Below, one piece after another: positions 26,628 to 35,340 of a stretch of 64,000 nucleotides of DNA. A program made the translations under genes and the position numbers. How positions within the stretch are numbered: the first letter of the stretch is position 1; every line of letters starts with the position of its first letter. The stretch covers positions 3,100,001 through 3,164,000 of the forward strand of contig NZ_JAGSYB010000001.1 of assembly GCF_025685415.1 (NCBI RefSeq), given 5' to 3'. The notes below the pieces were generated by a model that was given only the letters and a program-made list of their open reading frames with translations, searched no databases and was not told the origin of the DNA. The stretch is from Terriglobus aquaticus (GTDB lineage Bacteria; Acidobacteriota; Terriglobia; Terriglobales; Acidobacteriaceae).

Positions 26628-27182
26628 ATGCAGGACCTTGCAAGCGCTGCCAAACAGGTTGCCGAGCTGTTGAAGCTGTTGACCAACCCGGGCGGTTTGC
26701 GCCTGAAGTACCGCATTGTGGCGGGAGCGGGAGCGGCCGATCCGGATGGGTTGGAAGACCGGCTGATCTATGTCGATATCAGCGGGCCGGATGCGTACCT
26801 GTTGACCGACCGCGATGGCGAGATGCTGCGCGCGCTGGAGCACATTGCGGCCAAGATGCTGCAGTTGGAGCCGGACGAGCACGACCGCGTGAGTTTTGAC
26901 GCGGAGGGCTTCAAGGCAGAACGCGCGGCCGACCTGCGCGACATGGCGGAGCGTGGTGTGAAGTATGTGCGCGACCGCGAGCGGCCCTACAGCTTCGACC
27001 CGATGAGCAGCCGCGAGCGGCGGTTGCTGCACCTGATCCTCAAGCAGCATGAGGATCTGCGGACAGAGTCGAGCGGCGAAGGCCCGCGGCGGTTTGTGGT
27101 GCTGTATCCGAAGGACATGCCGACGCGGGAGAACAATTCGTCGCGCGCGCGGGAGATTGCGCACCGGTTCCGCCGGCGGTAG
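26628..27182 (+). CDS. jag: Jag/KhpB-type RNA-binding protein (KH + R3H)
   Basis: 184 residues, ATG start. A divergent KH-like region (residues ~15-85, with LEDRLIYVDISGPDAYLLTDRDGEMLRALEHIAAKM as its centre in parts) precedes an R3H domain, PYSFDPMSSRERRLLHLIL, HEDLRTESSGEGPRRFVVL. The R3H motif RxxxH is present. The N-terminal Jag_N domain of Firmicutes is absent. Jag/KhpB (EloR) binds RNA with KhpA and affects cell elongation. It is in its normal place before mnmE, but about 6.9 kb from yidC instead of adjacent. Confidence 0.9.
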   Translation: MQDLASAAKQVAELLKLLTNPGGLRLKYRIVAGAGAADPDGLEDRLIYVDISGPDAYLLTDRDGEMLRALEHIAAKMLQLEPDEHDRVSFDAEGFKAERAADLRDMAERGVKYVRDRERPYSFDPMSSRERRLLHLILKQHEDLRTESSGEGPRRFVVLYPKDMPTRENNSSRAREIAHRFRRR

Positions 27183-27206
27183 GTTCAGCAGAGTTCACGG
27201 TAATGG

Positions 27207-27231
27207 AAGGGTGCGCGTCAGCGCGCCCTTT
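27207..27231 (+). terminator. Terminator between jag and mnmE
   Basis: A 10-bp stem (AAGGGTGCGC / GCGCGCCCTT with one G-T pair), GTCA loop, then a T. It lies in the 75-bp gap after jag. Confidence 0.6.
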
Positions 27232-27257
27232 GCGTTGCGTGCTGTACTGGTGAAGTC

Positions 27258-28619
27258 ATGCCGTTCACGGAGACCATTGTTGCGATAGCTACCCCGGCCG
27301 GGCGCGGCGGCATCGCCGTGGTGCGGCTGAGCGGGCCGGAGGCGTTGCCGATCGCGCTGCGGCTGGTGCGGCTGCAGCGAGATGCCGAGTCGCACCGCGT
27401 TCGCTTTGGGCATGTGCTGGATGCGGATGGGCAGGTGTTGGACGATGCGCTGCTGACGTACTTTGCCGGGCCGCACAGTTATACGGGCGAGGACGTGGTG
27501 GAGATCAGCACGCATGGCGCGCCGGTGGTCGTTCAAACGGTTGTACAACTGTCGTTGCGTGCCGGGGCGCAGCTGGCGCATGCGGGCGAGTTCACGGAGC
27601 GCGCATTTCTGAATGGGCGGCTGGATTTGACGCAGGCTGAGGCGGTCCGCGACCTGATCGACAGCAGCACGGTTGCGCAGGCTAGGCTCGCGGCGGAGCA
27701 GCTGGGCGGGTCGCTGCAGCGCGAGGTGCGCCCGGTGAAGGACGCGCTGGTGATGCTGGTGGCGGTGATGGAAGCCGGTATCGACTTTGCCGAAGACGAC
27801 CTGGAGACGATGCCCTCGGCAGAGGTAGAGACGCGCATTGCTGCGCTGTTGCCGCCGCTGGAGTCGCTGTTGCGGAGCTTTGCGCATGGGCGCTTGCTGC
27901 GCGAAGGTTTGCGGCTGGCGATCGTTGGCCGGCCGAATGCGGGCAAGAGTTCCCTGTTCAACCGGCTCCTGGAACGCGATCGCGCGATTGTGACGCCGAT
28001 TGCGGGAACCACGCGCGATGTGATCAGCGACCGCGGGGCGATCGGCGGCTTGCCGGTGGAGTTGCTGGATACCGCGGGTCTGCGCGAGACCGATGATGTG
28101 ATCGAGCGGATCGGCGTGGAGCGTTCCCACGAGGCGATGGCGGACGCGGACCTGCTGCTGCATGTGATGGATGCGAGCGCAGTTGGCAGCGGCGAGGCGG
28201 CGGAACTGCCGGGTGCGGTGGGCGAGGGTGCTGCGGTGATCCGGGTGTGGAACAAGGCCGATCTGGTGGCGCGCGAGGAGCGTACCGCGCAGGCAGGCGC
28301 GGTGTGGACGTCGGCGGTGACGGGCGAGGGCATGGAGGCGCTGCGCGACGAGATCCTGCGGCGTGCCGGTTTGCGAGGCACGGGTGAGGGCGGTGCTGCG
28401 TCACACGCCACGCTGACCAATACGCGGCAGCGTGACAGCATCGCTCGGTCGATCGAGGCGTTGCAGCGGGCGGTGGACGCGGCGCGCATGCAGACGCCAC
28501 ACGAGATGGTGTTGCTGGATCTGTATGAGGCCCTGGGCGCGCTGGACGCGCTGACGGGTCAGACCACGGCCGACGATGTGTTGAACCAGATCTTCAGCAC
28601 GTTCTGCATCGGCAAATAG
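27258..28619 (+). CDS. mnmE: tRNA uridine-34 modification GTPase MnmE
   Basis: 453 residues, ATG start. The N-terminal folate-binding domain begins TIVAIATPAGRGGIAVVRLSG; a helical domain follows; the inserted G domain has G1 GRPNAGKSSLFN, G2 GTTRD, G3 DTAGLRET and G4 NKAD. It ends with the obligatory FCIGK, giving the catalytic Cys. With MnmG it makes the cmnm5 group on wobble uridine. All parts are intact. Confidence 0.97.
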   Translation: MPFTETIVAIATPAGRGGIAVVRLSGPEALPIALRLVRLQRDAESHRVRFGHVLDADGQVLDDALLTYFAGPHSYTGEDVVEISTHGAPVVVQTVVQLSLRAGAQLAHAGEFTERAFLNGRLDLTQAEAVRDLIDSSTVAQARLAAEQLGGSLQREVRPVKDALVMLVAVMEAGIDFAEDDLETMPSAEVETRIAALLPPLESLLRSFAHGRLLREGLRLAIVGRPNAGKSSLFNRLLERDRAIVTPIAGTTRDVISDRGAIGGLPVELLDTAGLRETDDVIERIGVERSHEAMADADLLLHVMDASAVGSGEAAELPGAVGEGAAVIRVWNKADLVAREERTAQAGAVWTSAVTGEGMEALRDEILRRAGLRGTGEGGAASHATLTNTRQRDSIARSIEALQRAVDAARMQTPHEMVLLDLYEALGALDALTGQTTADDVLNQIFSTFCIGK

Positions 28620-28766
28620 AGAGCTCTTCGAAGTTGCGGAAAAAACTGGTGTGGACGCCGTGTTGATGCGCTGACAACGAATCTGTCAGATTCCGCCAGT
28701 AAGCGACTTCTGAAATTTGCAAGGCACGTAGGCTGACAGAACTTACACAAACAGGAGATCCCCCCT

Positions 28767-29261
28767 TTGCGCCTCCGTTCTCTCGCGGCTGCTTCAGCCA
28801 TGCTCGTTTTCAGCCTTGCTGCCCATGCTGATTCCTTCAACTTTTCCTTTTCCGGCTCGACGTTCTCTGGTTCGGGCGTGCTCTCTGGCGATCTGGTCAG
28901 CCCCGGCACGTATCAGATCACGTCAGTAACAGGCACGACCGACACGGGCAACGGTACCAACCGTCCGATCGCTGGCATCATCGCCAAGAACGGCTTCGAC
29001 GGCAATGACAATAAGCTGCTGTTCACCAATGGTAGCTACGCGTTCGATGTCGCCGGGCTCTCCTACTTGCTGAACAACGGAGCGCAGATCAACCTGTACT
29101 TCTCGGACAACGAGTTCCTGCAACGTACGGGTGGCGGCACCGTGTCGCAGGTCTCGCCGATCACCATTACCGCCGCGACTCCGGAGCCGTCCAGCCTGGC
29201 GCTGCTGGGAACGGGTGCGCTCGGTGTGATTGGCGCAGTGCGTCGCCGTTACAACGCCTAA
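28767..29261 (+). CDS. PEP-CTERM surface protein
   Basis: 164 residues from TTG at 28767 with AGGAGATC 8-12 nt upstream. A signal peptide (RSLAAASAMLVFSLAAHA) is followed by a Ser/Gly/Thr-rich beta domain, and at the end by the sorting tail: TPEPSSLALLGTGALGVIGAVRR, i.e. PEP motif, hydrophobic helix and Arg cluster. Such tails are cut by exosortase (EpsH/XrtA type), which is not in this window. The role of the mature domain is unknown. A strong terminator follows. Confidence 0.9.
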   Translation: MRLRSLAAASAMLVFSLAAHADSFNFSFSGSTFSGSGVLSGDLVSPGTYQITSVTGTTDTGNGTNRPIAGIIAKNGFDGNDNKLLFTNGSYAFDVAGLSYLLNNGAQINLYFSDNEFLQRTGGGTVSQVSPITITAATPEPSSLALLGTGALGVIGAVRRRYNA

Positions 29262-29276
29262 TCGTCTTTGGACGAA

Positions 29277-29308
29277 AGAACGGCCCGGGTTTTTTCCCGG
29301 GCCGTTCT
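29277..29308. terminator. Bidirectional terminator
   Basis: A perfect 13-bp stem (AGAACGGCCCGGG / CCCGGGCCGTTCT) with a TTTTTT loop, between the PEP-CTERM gene and the convergent membrane-protein gene. Confidence 0.85.
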
Positions 29309-29327
29309 GTTTCCCTGCGATTGCTGC

Positions 29328-29744
29328 TTACCTGTCTTCTTCAGCGCGGGCGTGATCGCTATCCCAATCGGTGAGCGCAACGGCAGTGGATTCGAGAACC
29401 GAGTTGGACTGGAAGAAGAGGCCGGCCTTGGTGCCGGAGAAGCCGAAGAGGCGTGGGGCGGCAAAGGAGAGTGCCGCAAAGCCGGCGTCCATTGCGCCGT
29501 GCGTGGCGAAGGGAATGACGCGTTTCTTGCCGAGTGGGTAGTCGGTGAGCAGCGATTGCACGAGGATGAATGCGCTGGTGCCCGCAGCGGTCAGGGCGGC
29601 ATTGCGGTTCTTCTTCCAGCAAAGGAGCGCGACTGTCGCGAACAGGCCGGCGTGGCAATAGTCGATGATGCCGTGGGTGCGGGCGTCGATGGGCTTAGAG
29701 ACCCCGTTTTCGGTTGTAAACAGCGATTTTAGAGTACTTGCCAT
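29328..29744 (-). CDS. Small membrane protein of unknown function
   Basis: 138 residues from ATG at 29744, preceded by GGGAGATC; an upstream in-frame start at 29924 lacks a site. There are about four short hydrophobic segments: THGIIDYCHAGLFATVALL, AALTAAGTSAFILVQSLL, ATHGAMDAGFAALSFAAP and a weak fourth. THGIIDY and THGAMDA look like a duplicated half, each with a His and an Asp. No known domain is recognised. It is monocistronic. Confidence 0.7.
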   Translation of the reverse strand: MASTLKSLFTTENGVSKPIDARTHGIIDYCHAGLFATVALLCWKKNRNAALTAAGTSAFILVQSLLTDYPLGKKRVIPFATHGAMDAGFAALSFAAPRLFGFSGTKAGLFFQSNSVLESTAVALTDWDSDHARAEEDR

Positions 29745-30157
29745 GAAGATCTCCCGCGGTGGAGTTGCGTTTTGCCGGACGGTTGGTCGGCACGCACTCA
29801 GGGTTAGAGGCGGGGTTTGTGGCAGGCGCAGCGTCGCGGTCAGGAGTGACGTGATGTGGCGGCCATCGCCCGAGCGGACCGCAGCGGCAGATGGTCTGCG
29901 GCAGAAGCGCACACGCCCAGCCACTGCGGGCTGGGCGAACGACCTGGGAGTCGAGATTTACGTGCGCGCGGTGCTCGCGTCTGCGCGCGTGCTCCCACCA
30001 TTCTGACGGCTTATGTCCACAAAGGGATTTCCACATTTCTCAAGCTTCCAGCACGCGGCAAAGCTTTTCGTGTGGTGGAACCCGCTGCGAGCCGGCTGTC
30101 GCCGATCAAGGGCGGAAGCCTGCTTATAGGAGCGCATCCGAGATCGGACTTGATCTG
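29745..30157. other. 413-bp intergenic region
   Basis: No convincing gene. It must contain the promoter of the membrane-protein gene on the - strand. A perfect 9-bp hairpin, CGCCCAGCC / GGCTGGGCG with a 6-nt loop, lies at 29914-29937 and could end transcripts from the MBL gene, though it has no T-run. Confidence 0.4.
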
Positions 30158-31048
30158 CTAGAAGGTGAGCGTTTCGCCGAGCCCGGCGTAGCGGTAGTGG
30201 TCGCCCCACATCTGGCGCGCGCGCAGGAAGGTGAGTTCGCCGGAGCAGTGGCCGATGGCGAGCGTCTGCACGCGGTATTGCTGCTGGAGCGTGGTGAGGG
30301 TGGCGTCAACCTGTTGCGGCGTGTCCATCAGCAGGTGGAGGCCGCCGGCGAGGAATACGACCGGCTTGCCGGTGCCACCGGCGGTCGCGGCGGCGAGGAT
30401 GCGCTCGATGCCCGGATGCGAGCAGCCGACGAACACAACAGGGCCGGACGGCGTTTCGAGGACGAGCGAGATTTCACGCAGGTCTTTGAAGGCGGGCTTG
30501 TCGGAAACGAGCGAGACGAGCCGGATGTGCGGCGCGATGGTGACGTCATGATCGACAGCGGTGAGGTTTGTGTCGGTCCAGGCGACCCAGCCCTTCCGGC
30601 CGGTTGGTGTGCCGTTGCCGCCGAAGTAGCGCATGTTTGCGGGCAGTTCTGGCCTGGCGTCTGTGGTGAGAAAGGCGGGAGGTAGGGTGGTGCCCGTGAA
30701 GTAGGGGTCGGCGGGGGCGTAGATGGGGACGTGCGGGTTCTTCGCGAGCACGTAGCGCAGTCCGGAGGTGTGGTCGCCGTGCGCGTGGGTGAGGATGACC
30801 ATGTCGAGGTGGGTGAGGTCGACGTGGAGCGCCTCGACGTTGCGCTGGAAGAGGGCGATGTTGTCGCCGGTGTCGAAGAGGATGCGCTTGCCCTCGAACT
30901 CGATGAGGGCGGAGTAGCCCCAGTCCTGCTGCAGGTTGGGCCGGTTGCCGAAGGCGTCGTTGAGGATGGTGACGCGGTTTTCGGCCCGGATCGCGGCGGG
31001 GAGGCAGAGCAGGAAAAGTGTGGTGAGAAGGCGTGCAACGTTGGGCAT
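30158..31048 (-). CDS. Secreted MBL-fold metallohydrolase
   Basis: 296 residues from ATG at 31048 with GAGGGA upstream. The signal peptide (VARLLTTLFLLCLPAAIRA) is followed by an MBL fold: ILFDTGDN, the metal site THAHGDHTSG, FVGCSHPG (third histidine) and a late GHCSGE histidine. The domain order and the DAFGN opening resemble the 7,8-dihydropterin-6-methyl-4-aminobenzene-phosphate synthase-like branch of the family. The reaction is unknown. It is periplasmic and lies after galE on the same strand, with a repeat element between them. Confidence 0.86.
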   Translation of the reverse strand: MPNVARLLTTLFLLCLPAAIRAENRVTILNDAFGNRPNLQQDWGYSALIEFEGKRILFDTGDNIALFQRNVEALHVDLTHLDMVILTHAHGDHTSGLRYVLAKNPHVPIYAPADPYFTGTTLPPAFLTTDARPELPANMRYFGGNGTPTGRKGWVAWTDTNLTAVDHDVTIAPHIRLVSLVSDKPAFKDLREISLVLETPSGPVVFVGCSHPGIERILAAATAGGTGKPVVFLAGGLHLLMDTPQQVDATLTTLQQQYRVQTLAIGHCSGELTFLRARQMWGDHYRYAGLGETLTF

Positions 31049-31164
31049 ACGTCCCTCGTATGAGCAAGGGTCGCATGGTGTGTTGGATTCAGGAATAGTT
31101 TTCTGTAAGGTGCGCGCGTGCCGACGTGAGGCCGCGGCTGAAGCTCGCTTCACGTGGGGCGGTA

Positions 31165-31196
31165 TTCAGGGGCCTGAAGGCCCCTGCTCCCTACGG
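31165..31196. repeat. REP-like palindromic element, copy 1
   Basis: TTCAGGGGCCTGAAGGCCCC followed by TGCTCCCTACGG; GGGGCC-TGAA-GGCCCC is a perfect hairpin. It matches the element inside the MFS gene at 35983-36013 at all but a few positions. Confidence 0.6.
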
Positions 31197-31246
31197 TTAC
31201 AGCGCGTTACAGAGCATGGTGGGCTCTGCGTGACAGTTGCGCCGGT

Positions 31247-32221
31247 TTAGCGGTTAGCGTAGCGCTGCTGATGCCACTGCCAGGCGGATTCGAGGATGCG
31301 GTCGATCTCGGGCGTCTTTGGGACCCAGCCGAGGATGCGGCGGGCTTCTTCGGCGCTGGCGACGAGGCGGGCGGGGTCGCCGGCGCGGCGGGGCTTGATC
31401 TCTGCCGGGATCGGCTTGCCGGTGACCTTGCGGGCGGCCTCGATCACTTCCTTGACGCTGAAGCCAGTGCCGTTGCCGAGATTGCAGATGATGCGGCTCT
31501 CGCGCTTGAGGGCGTCGAGGGCGAGGATGTGGGCGTCGGCCAGGTCGGCGACGTGGATGTAGTCGCGGATGCAGGAGCCGTCGGGGGTGTCGTAGTCGTC
31601 GCCGTAGATGAGGATCTTGTCGCGGCGGCCCAGGGCGACGTCAAGGATGAGCGGGATGATGTGGGTCTCGGGCTCGTGGGCCTCGCCACGGTGCGGCAGC
31701 GCGCCGGCCACGTTGAAGTAGCGCAGGGAGGCGTAGCGCAGGCCGTGCAGTTGGTGGAACCACTTCAGCATGTACTCGACCAGCAGCTTGGATTCGCCGT
31801 AGGGATTGGTCGGGGCGAGGCGCGCGGTTTCGGGGATGGGCACGGCTTCGGGTTCGCCGTAGACGGCGGCGGTGCTGCTGAAGACGAGGTTTTGCGTGCC
31901 GGTCGCGTGCATGGCCTCAAGCAGGCTGAGCGTGGAGGCGGTGTTGTTGCGGAAGTAGACCTCGGGCACGCGCATGCTGTCGCCGGCTTCGATCAGCGCG
32001 GCGAAATGGAGGACGCCGTCCGGCTTCATCTCGTTCAGGAGCGACTCGAGGCGAGGGCGGTCGGCGATGTCGGCCTCGACGAAGTTCGCGCCCTTGGGAA
32101 CTTCGTTCGCCTTGGCGTGGACCAGGCTGTCGACGATGGTGACGGTGTGGCCCTGTTCCATGAGGAGGGCGGCTACAGTTCCACCGATGTAGCCGGCACC
32201 GCCGGTGACGAGGACGTTCAT
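31247..32221 (-). CDS. galE: UDP-glucose 4-epimerase
   Basis: 324 residues, ATG start. An extended SDR: NAD-binding TGGAGYIGG, the FAALIEAGDS segment, SSTAAVYG with the catalytic Ser/Thr, and YGESK for Tyr-Lys. It interconverts UDP-galactose and UDP-glucose. It starts 6 bp downstream of the galT stop, so the two are co-transcribed in the order galK-galT-galE. Length and motifs are normal. Confidence 0.95.
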   Translation of the reverse strand: MNVLVTGGAGYIGGTVAALLMEQGHTVTIVDSLVHAKANEVPKGANFVEADIADRPRLESLLNEMKPDGVLHFAALIEAGDSMRVPEVYFRNNTASTLSLLEAMHATGTQNLVFSSTAAVYGEPEAVPIPETARLAPTNPYGESKLLVEYMLKWFHQLHGLRYASLRYFNVAGALPHRGEAHEPETHIIPLILDVALGRRDKILIYGDDYDTPDGSCIRDYIHVADLADAHILALDALKRESRIICNLGNGTGFSVKEVIEAARKVTGKPIPAEIKPRRAGDPARLVASAEEARRILGWVPKTPEIDRILESAWQWHQQRYANR

Positions 32222-32227
32222 GCGTTC

Positions 32228-33292
32228 TTAGCCTTTCGTTGCGGTGCCGAAGGCGGAGCGCAGGGTTTCGGCGGCGCTTTCGGGCGTGATGTCGCGTTGT
32301 GGGGAGCCGAGCAGTTCGAAGCCGACCATAAACTTGCGGACGGTGGCAGAGCGCAGCAGCGGCGGGTAGAAGTGGGCGTGGAGCTGCCAGCCGGGGTGGG
32401 AGGCGGCGATCTCGGGCTCCGGCACCTGGCAGGGTGCGCCGTGGAAGCCCATGCTGTAGGGGAATGGCGTGTCGAAGACGCGGTTGTAGCCGGCGCAGAC
32501 GACGTTGAGCATGTGGGCGAGGCCGTCGCGGGCGGCAGGGTCGAGCGAGCGGATGTTGCTGGCAGGGTTGCGCGGGATCACGAGGAGTTCGAACGGCCAG
32601 ACGGCCCAGAACGGGACAAGGGCGACCCAGGTGTCGTTCTCGGCGACGATGCGTTCCTTCGCGGTAAGTTCGGCGGCGAGGACATCGAGCAGGAGTGCGC
32701 GGCCGTTTTGCGCGAAGTAGTCGGCCTGCGCGGCGGACTCGACCAGCGGGTCGTTGGGAACGTGTTCGGTGGCCCAGATCTGGCCGTGCGGGTGCGGGTT
32801 GCTGGCGCCCATCATGGCGCCGCGGTTTTCGAAGATCTGCACGTAGCCGATGTCCGGGCGCGCGGCGAGGTCGGCTTCCTGCTCCGCCCACACGTCGACT
32901 ACGCGGCGGATGGACTCGACGGGCATGGTGGCCAGGGTGAGGTCGTGGCGCGGGTCGAAGCAGAGGACGCGGCAGATGCCTTTTTCGCTTTGCGTGCGAA
33001 GCAGGCCGGTTGCATCGAGCGACTCGTCAAAGGGCTCGCCGTCTTCGCGCAGGGCGGCGAAGTCGTTGTCGAAAACGAAGGTGTTCTTGTACTGCGGGGT
33101 GATGTGGCCGCCAGCGCGGGTGTTGCCAGGGCACAGGTAGCAGGTGGGGTCGTACTGCAGAGCGGCGGGCGCGGCGGGCGTCTCGGTCTGGCCCTGCCAG
33201 GGGCGCTGCGTGCGGTGCGGCGAAACGAGGACCCACTCGCGGCGCAGCGGGTTCCAGCGGCGGTGGGAGTTGGATTGCATGGCCTGGTTCAC
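32228..33292 (-). CDS. galT: Galactose-1-phosphate uridylyltransferase
   Basis: 354 residues from GTG at 33292, with AGGAG 7 nt upstream; ATG at 33280 is an alternative. The zinc-site CYLCPGN and the active-site SNPHPHGQIW (the His of HPH takes the UMP) identify GalT. NFVFDN-like and HAHFYPP motifs close the HIT fold. It transfers UMP from UDP-glucose to Gal-1-P in the Leloir pathway. It lies between galK and galE, separated from galK by a 97-bp gap rich in palindromes. Confidence 0.95.
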   Translation of the reverse strand: MNQAMQSNSHRRWNPLRREWVLVSPHRTQRPWQGQTETPAAPAALQYDPTCYLCPGNTRAGGHITPQYKNTFVFDNDFAALREDGEPFDESLDATGLLRTQSEKGICRVLCFDPRHDLTLATMPVESIRRVVDVWAEQEADLAARPDIGYVQIFENRGAMMGASNPHPHGQIWATEHVPNDPLVESAAQADYFAQNGRALLLDVLAAELTAKERIVAENDTWVALVPFWAVWPFELLVIPRNPASNIRSLDPAARDGLAHMLNVVCAGYNRVFDTPFPYSMGFHGAPCQVPEPEIAASHPGWQLHAHFYPPLLRSATVRKFMVGFELLGSPQRDITPESAAETLRSAFGTATKG

Positions 33293-33325
33293 GGTGCCGC
33301 TCCTGGTCTGGGGTTCGTCACCTCG

Positions 33326-33395
33326 GGGCCATAAGGCCCAGAGGGGTGGAGGTTCGATTGGTCTACCTCGGCGGCTAAAGCCGCGGTCTTCAGGC
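33326..33395. repeat. REP-like palindromes between galK and galT, copies 2-3
   Basis: Two hairpins lie in the gap: GGGCC-ATAA-GGCCC (33326-33339) and GCGGC-TAAA-GCCGC (33371-33384), the latter followed by CTTCAGGCG, which holds the galK stop codon. The flanks GCTAAAGCC and CTTCAGGCG are shared with the element at 35953-35990. They may attenuate or protect the galKTE message. Confidence 0.55.
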
Positions 33396-34547
33396 GGCGA
33401 TCTGCTTGCCTTCGGCCGAGGCGCGTTCCACGGCACCGGCGACGGCCTCGCAGACAAAGGTCTGCGCGGCGATGTTGTAGCGATGCTGGTAGGCGTCGCG
33501 GACTGCGGCGATGAAGGTGTCGGCGTCGCCCGCGCGGACGAGGTTGACGGTGCAGCCGCCGAATCCGCCGCCAGTGAGGCGCGCGCCGAAGCAGCCAGGC
33601 TGCTGGACGGCGGTGTCGACGAGGAAGTCGACTTCTTCGACGCTGCACTCGAAGTCGTCGCGCTCGCTGGCGTGGGCTGTGGTCATCAGCTTGCCGAGTG
33701 CGGTGGCGTTGCCTGCCTTCATAGCGTCAGCGGCCTGCCGAACACGGGCATTTTCGCTGATGATGTGGCGACAGCGGCGGAAGCTCTCGGGAGACATCTC
33801 CTCCTGCACCTGCGCGAGCTGGTCAAGGGTGGAGCCGCCCAGGTCGGGCACGCCGAAGCGGTCGCGCAGGATCTGCTGGCCGGCTTCGAGTTCGCGGCGG
33901 CGCTGCGCGTAGTCGCTGCCGGCGGTCACAGTGTGGCGCACCATGCTGTTGACGACCACGACAACGCAGCCCGCCAAGTCGCCGCTGTTCATGGGCAGGT
34001 GCTGGTAGCTAAGGTCGCGCGTGTTGAGCAGCAGGGCGTGGCCGGCCGTGGCTGCGGTGATGACGAACTGGTCCATGATGCCGCAGGGCGAGCCGACGTA
34101 GCGGTTCTCCGCGCGCTGGCAGAGCAGCGCGATCTCTGGCAGGGGCAGTTGCGCGCCGCTGTGCTCCAACAGGACAGCGGCGGTGGCCACTTCAATGGAG
34201 GCGGAGGAGCTGAGCCCAGCGCCGAGCGGGACGTTGCCGTCGACCGCGATGTGGAACGGCGGGGGCGTGATGCCGAGCTCCTGCAACTCGCGAAGGACGC
34301 CGACGGCGTAGTCGCTCCAGTTGCCGACGGCGGGGCCGCGATCGTCGGGCGACATGGTGCGGTTCTCGTTGAACTGCGAGGAATGGAAGGTGTACTGGCC
34401 GTCGCTCGCGGGCATGATGCGCACGTTCGTCTGGAATGGGATGGCCATGGGCAGCACCAGGCCGCCGGTGTAGTCGGTGTGCTCGCCGATGAGATTGACG
34501 CGGCCGGGCGCAGATGCGGTGAGGACGGAGCTGGTCTCGGGTGTCAC
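33390..34547 (-). CDS. galK: Galactokinase
   Basis: 385 residues from GTG at 34547, the start that gives the usual GalK length; an open frame continues to 34976 but has no homology. GHMP-kinase motifs: ASAPGRVNLIGEHTDYTGG (sugar site), PLGAGLSSSAS (ATP loop) and LTGGGFGGC near the end. It phosphorylates galactose at C1. It is first in the - strand galK-galT-galE operon and is divergent from gmhA; a promoter should lie in the 163-bp gap. Confidence 0.95.
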   Translation of the reverse strand: MTPETSSVLTASAPGRVNLIGEHTDYTGGLVLPMAIPFQTNVRIMPASDGQYTFHSSQFNENRTMSPDDRGPAVGNWSDYAVGVLRELQELGITPPPFHIAVDGNVPLGAGLSSSASIEVATAAVLLEHSGAQLPLPEIALLCQRAENRYVGSPCGIMDQFVITAATAGHALLLNTRDLSYQHLPMNSGDLAGCVVVVVNSMVRHTVTAGSDYAQRRRELEAGQQILRDRFGVPDLGGSTLDQLAQVQEEMSPESFRRCRHIISENARVRQAADAMKAGNATALGKLMTTAHASERDDFECSVEEVDFLVDTAVQQPGCFGARLTGGGFGGCTVNLVRAGDADTFIAAVRDAYQHRYNIAAQTFVCEAVAGAVERASAEGKQIAA

Positions 34548-34710
34548 GCCTAATAGCTTCTCAGAGATTGGTGAGCGCTGGCCGGAAAGATGAGTGGTCT
34601 GGACAGACGTGGACTTCGCTGACCGGGACCAGAGAAAGCTGTGCAGCGGGCTGAGAAGCACTGTGCCGCGGGCCTGGCGGTATCCTGAGTGCGAGAGGCT
34701 GCGCGCAGGC

Positions 34711-35304
34711 ATGATGAACGATCTGGTACGTCGGCAACTGGAGATGAGCCTGGCTACGCTGGAGCGCACGCGCAACGACGAGGCGCTGGTGGACGCTGTG
34801 GCCCGGGCGGCCGAAGCGACCGCACAGGCCATGCTGCGGGGCGGCAAGCTGATGATCGCCGGCAACGGCGGGTCGGCGGCGGATGCGCAGCACCTGTCCG
34901 CGGAGTTTGTGGCCCGGCTTACGGTGGACCGGCCGGCGCTGCGGTGCGTGGCGCTCACGACGGACTCTTCGGCCATGACCGCGATTGGGAACGACTATGC
35001 GTTTGAGCAGTTGTTCTCGCGGCAGGTGGAGGCGATCGGCGCGCGGGGCGATGTGTTTATGGGCATCTCCACCTCGGGCAACTCGCCGAACATCCTGCGG
35101 GCGTTGCAGCAGTCGCGGGAGATGGGCATCACCACGATCGGTTACTCCGGCAACGGTGGCGGCAAGATGGCCGCGCTGTGCGACTACAACGTGATCGTGC
35201 CGTCGGAGACGACGATGCACATCCAGGAGTCGCACCTGGCGCTGGAACACATCTTCTGCATGATCGTGGAGCGGTGCTACTTTGGGCCGGAGTTCGGGCG
35301 GTAA
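34711..35304 (+). CDS. gmhA: Sedoheptulose-7-phosphate isomerase (GmhA-like SIS protein)
   Basis: 197 residues from ATG at 34711 (a second ATG follows directly); an upstream GTG at 34594 is rejected because it would run into the galK promoter. One SIS domain: GGKLMIAGNGGSAADAQHLS, VALTTDSSAMTAIGNDY, MGISTSGNSPN, and IQESHLALEHIFC, the GmhA metal/active-site histidine helix. It converts sedoheptulose-7-P into D-glycero-D-manno-heptose-7-P for LPS heptose. The next gene starts 36 bp later. Confidence 0.9.
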   Translation: MMNDLVRRQLEMSLATLERTRNDEALVDAVARAAEATAQAMLRGGKLMIAGNGGSAADAQHLSAEFVARLTVDRPALRCVALTTDSSAMTAIGNDYAFEQLFSRQVEAIGARGDVFMGISTSGNSPNILRALQQSREMGITTIGYSGNGGGKMAALCDYNVIVPSETTMHIQESHLALEHIFCMIVERCYFGPEFGR

Positions 35305-35340
35305 GAGCCAGCCCGGAACTGCATTCGCTACACTCGCCGC

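Noticed and set aside
31271-33334. Long + strand open frame opposite galE and galT
   Set aside because: Antisense shadow with low-complexity Val/Gly/Ala content; the - strand genes are certain.
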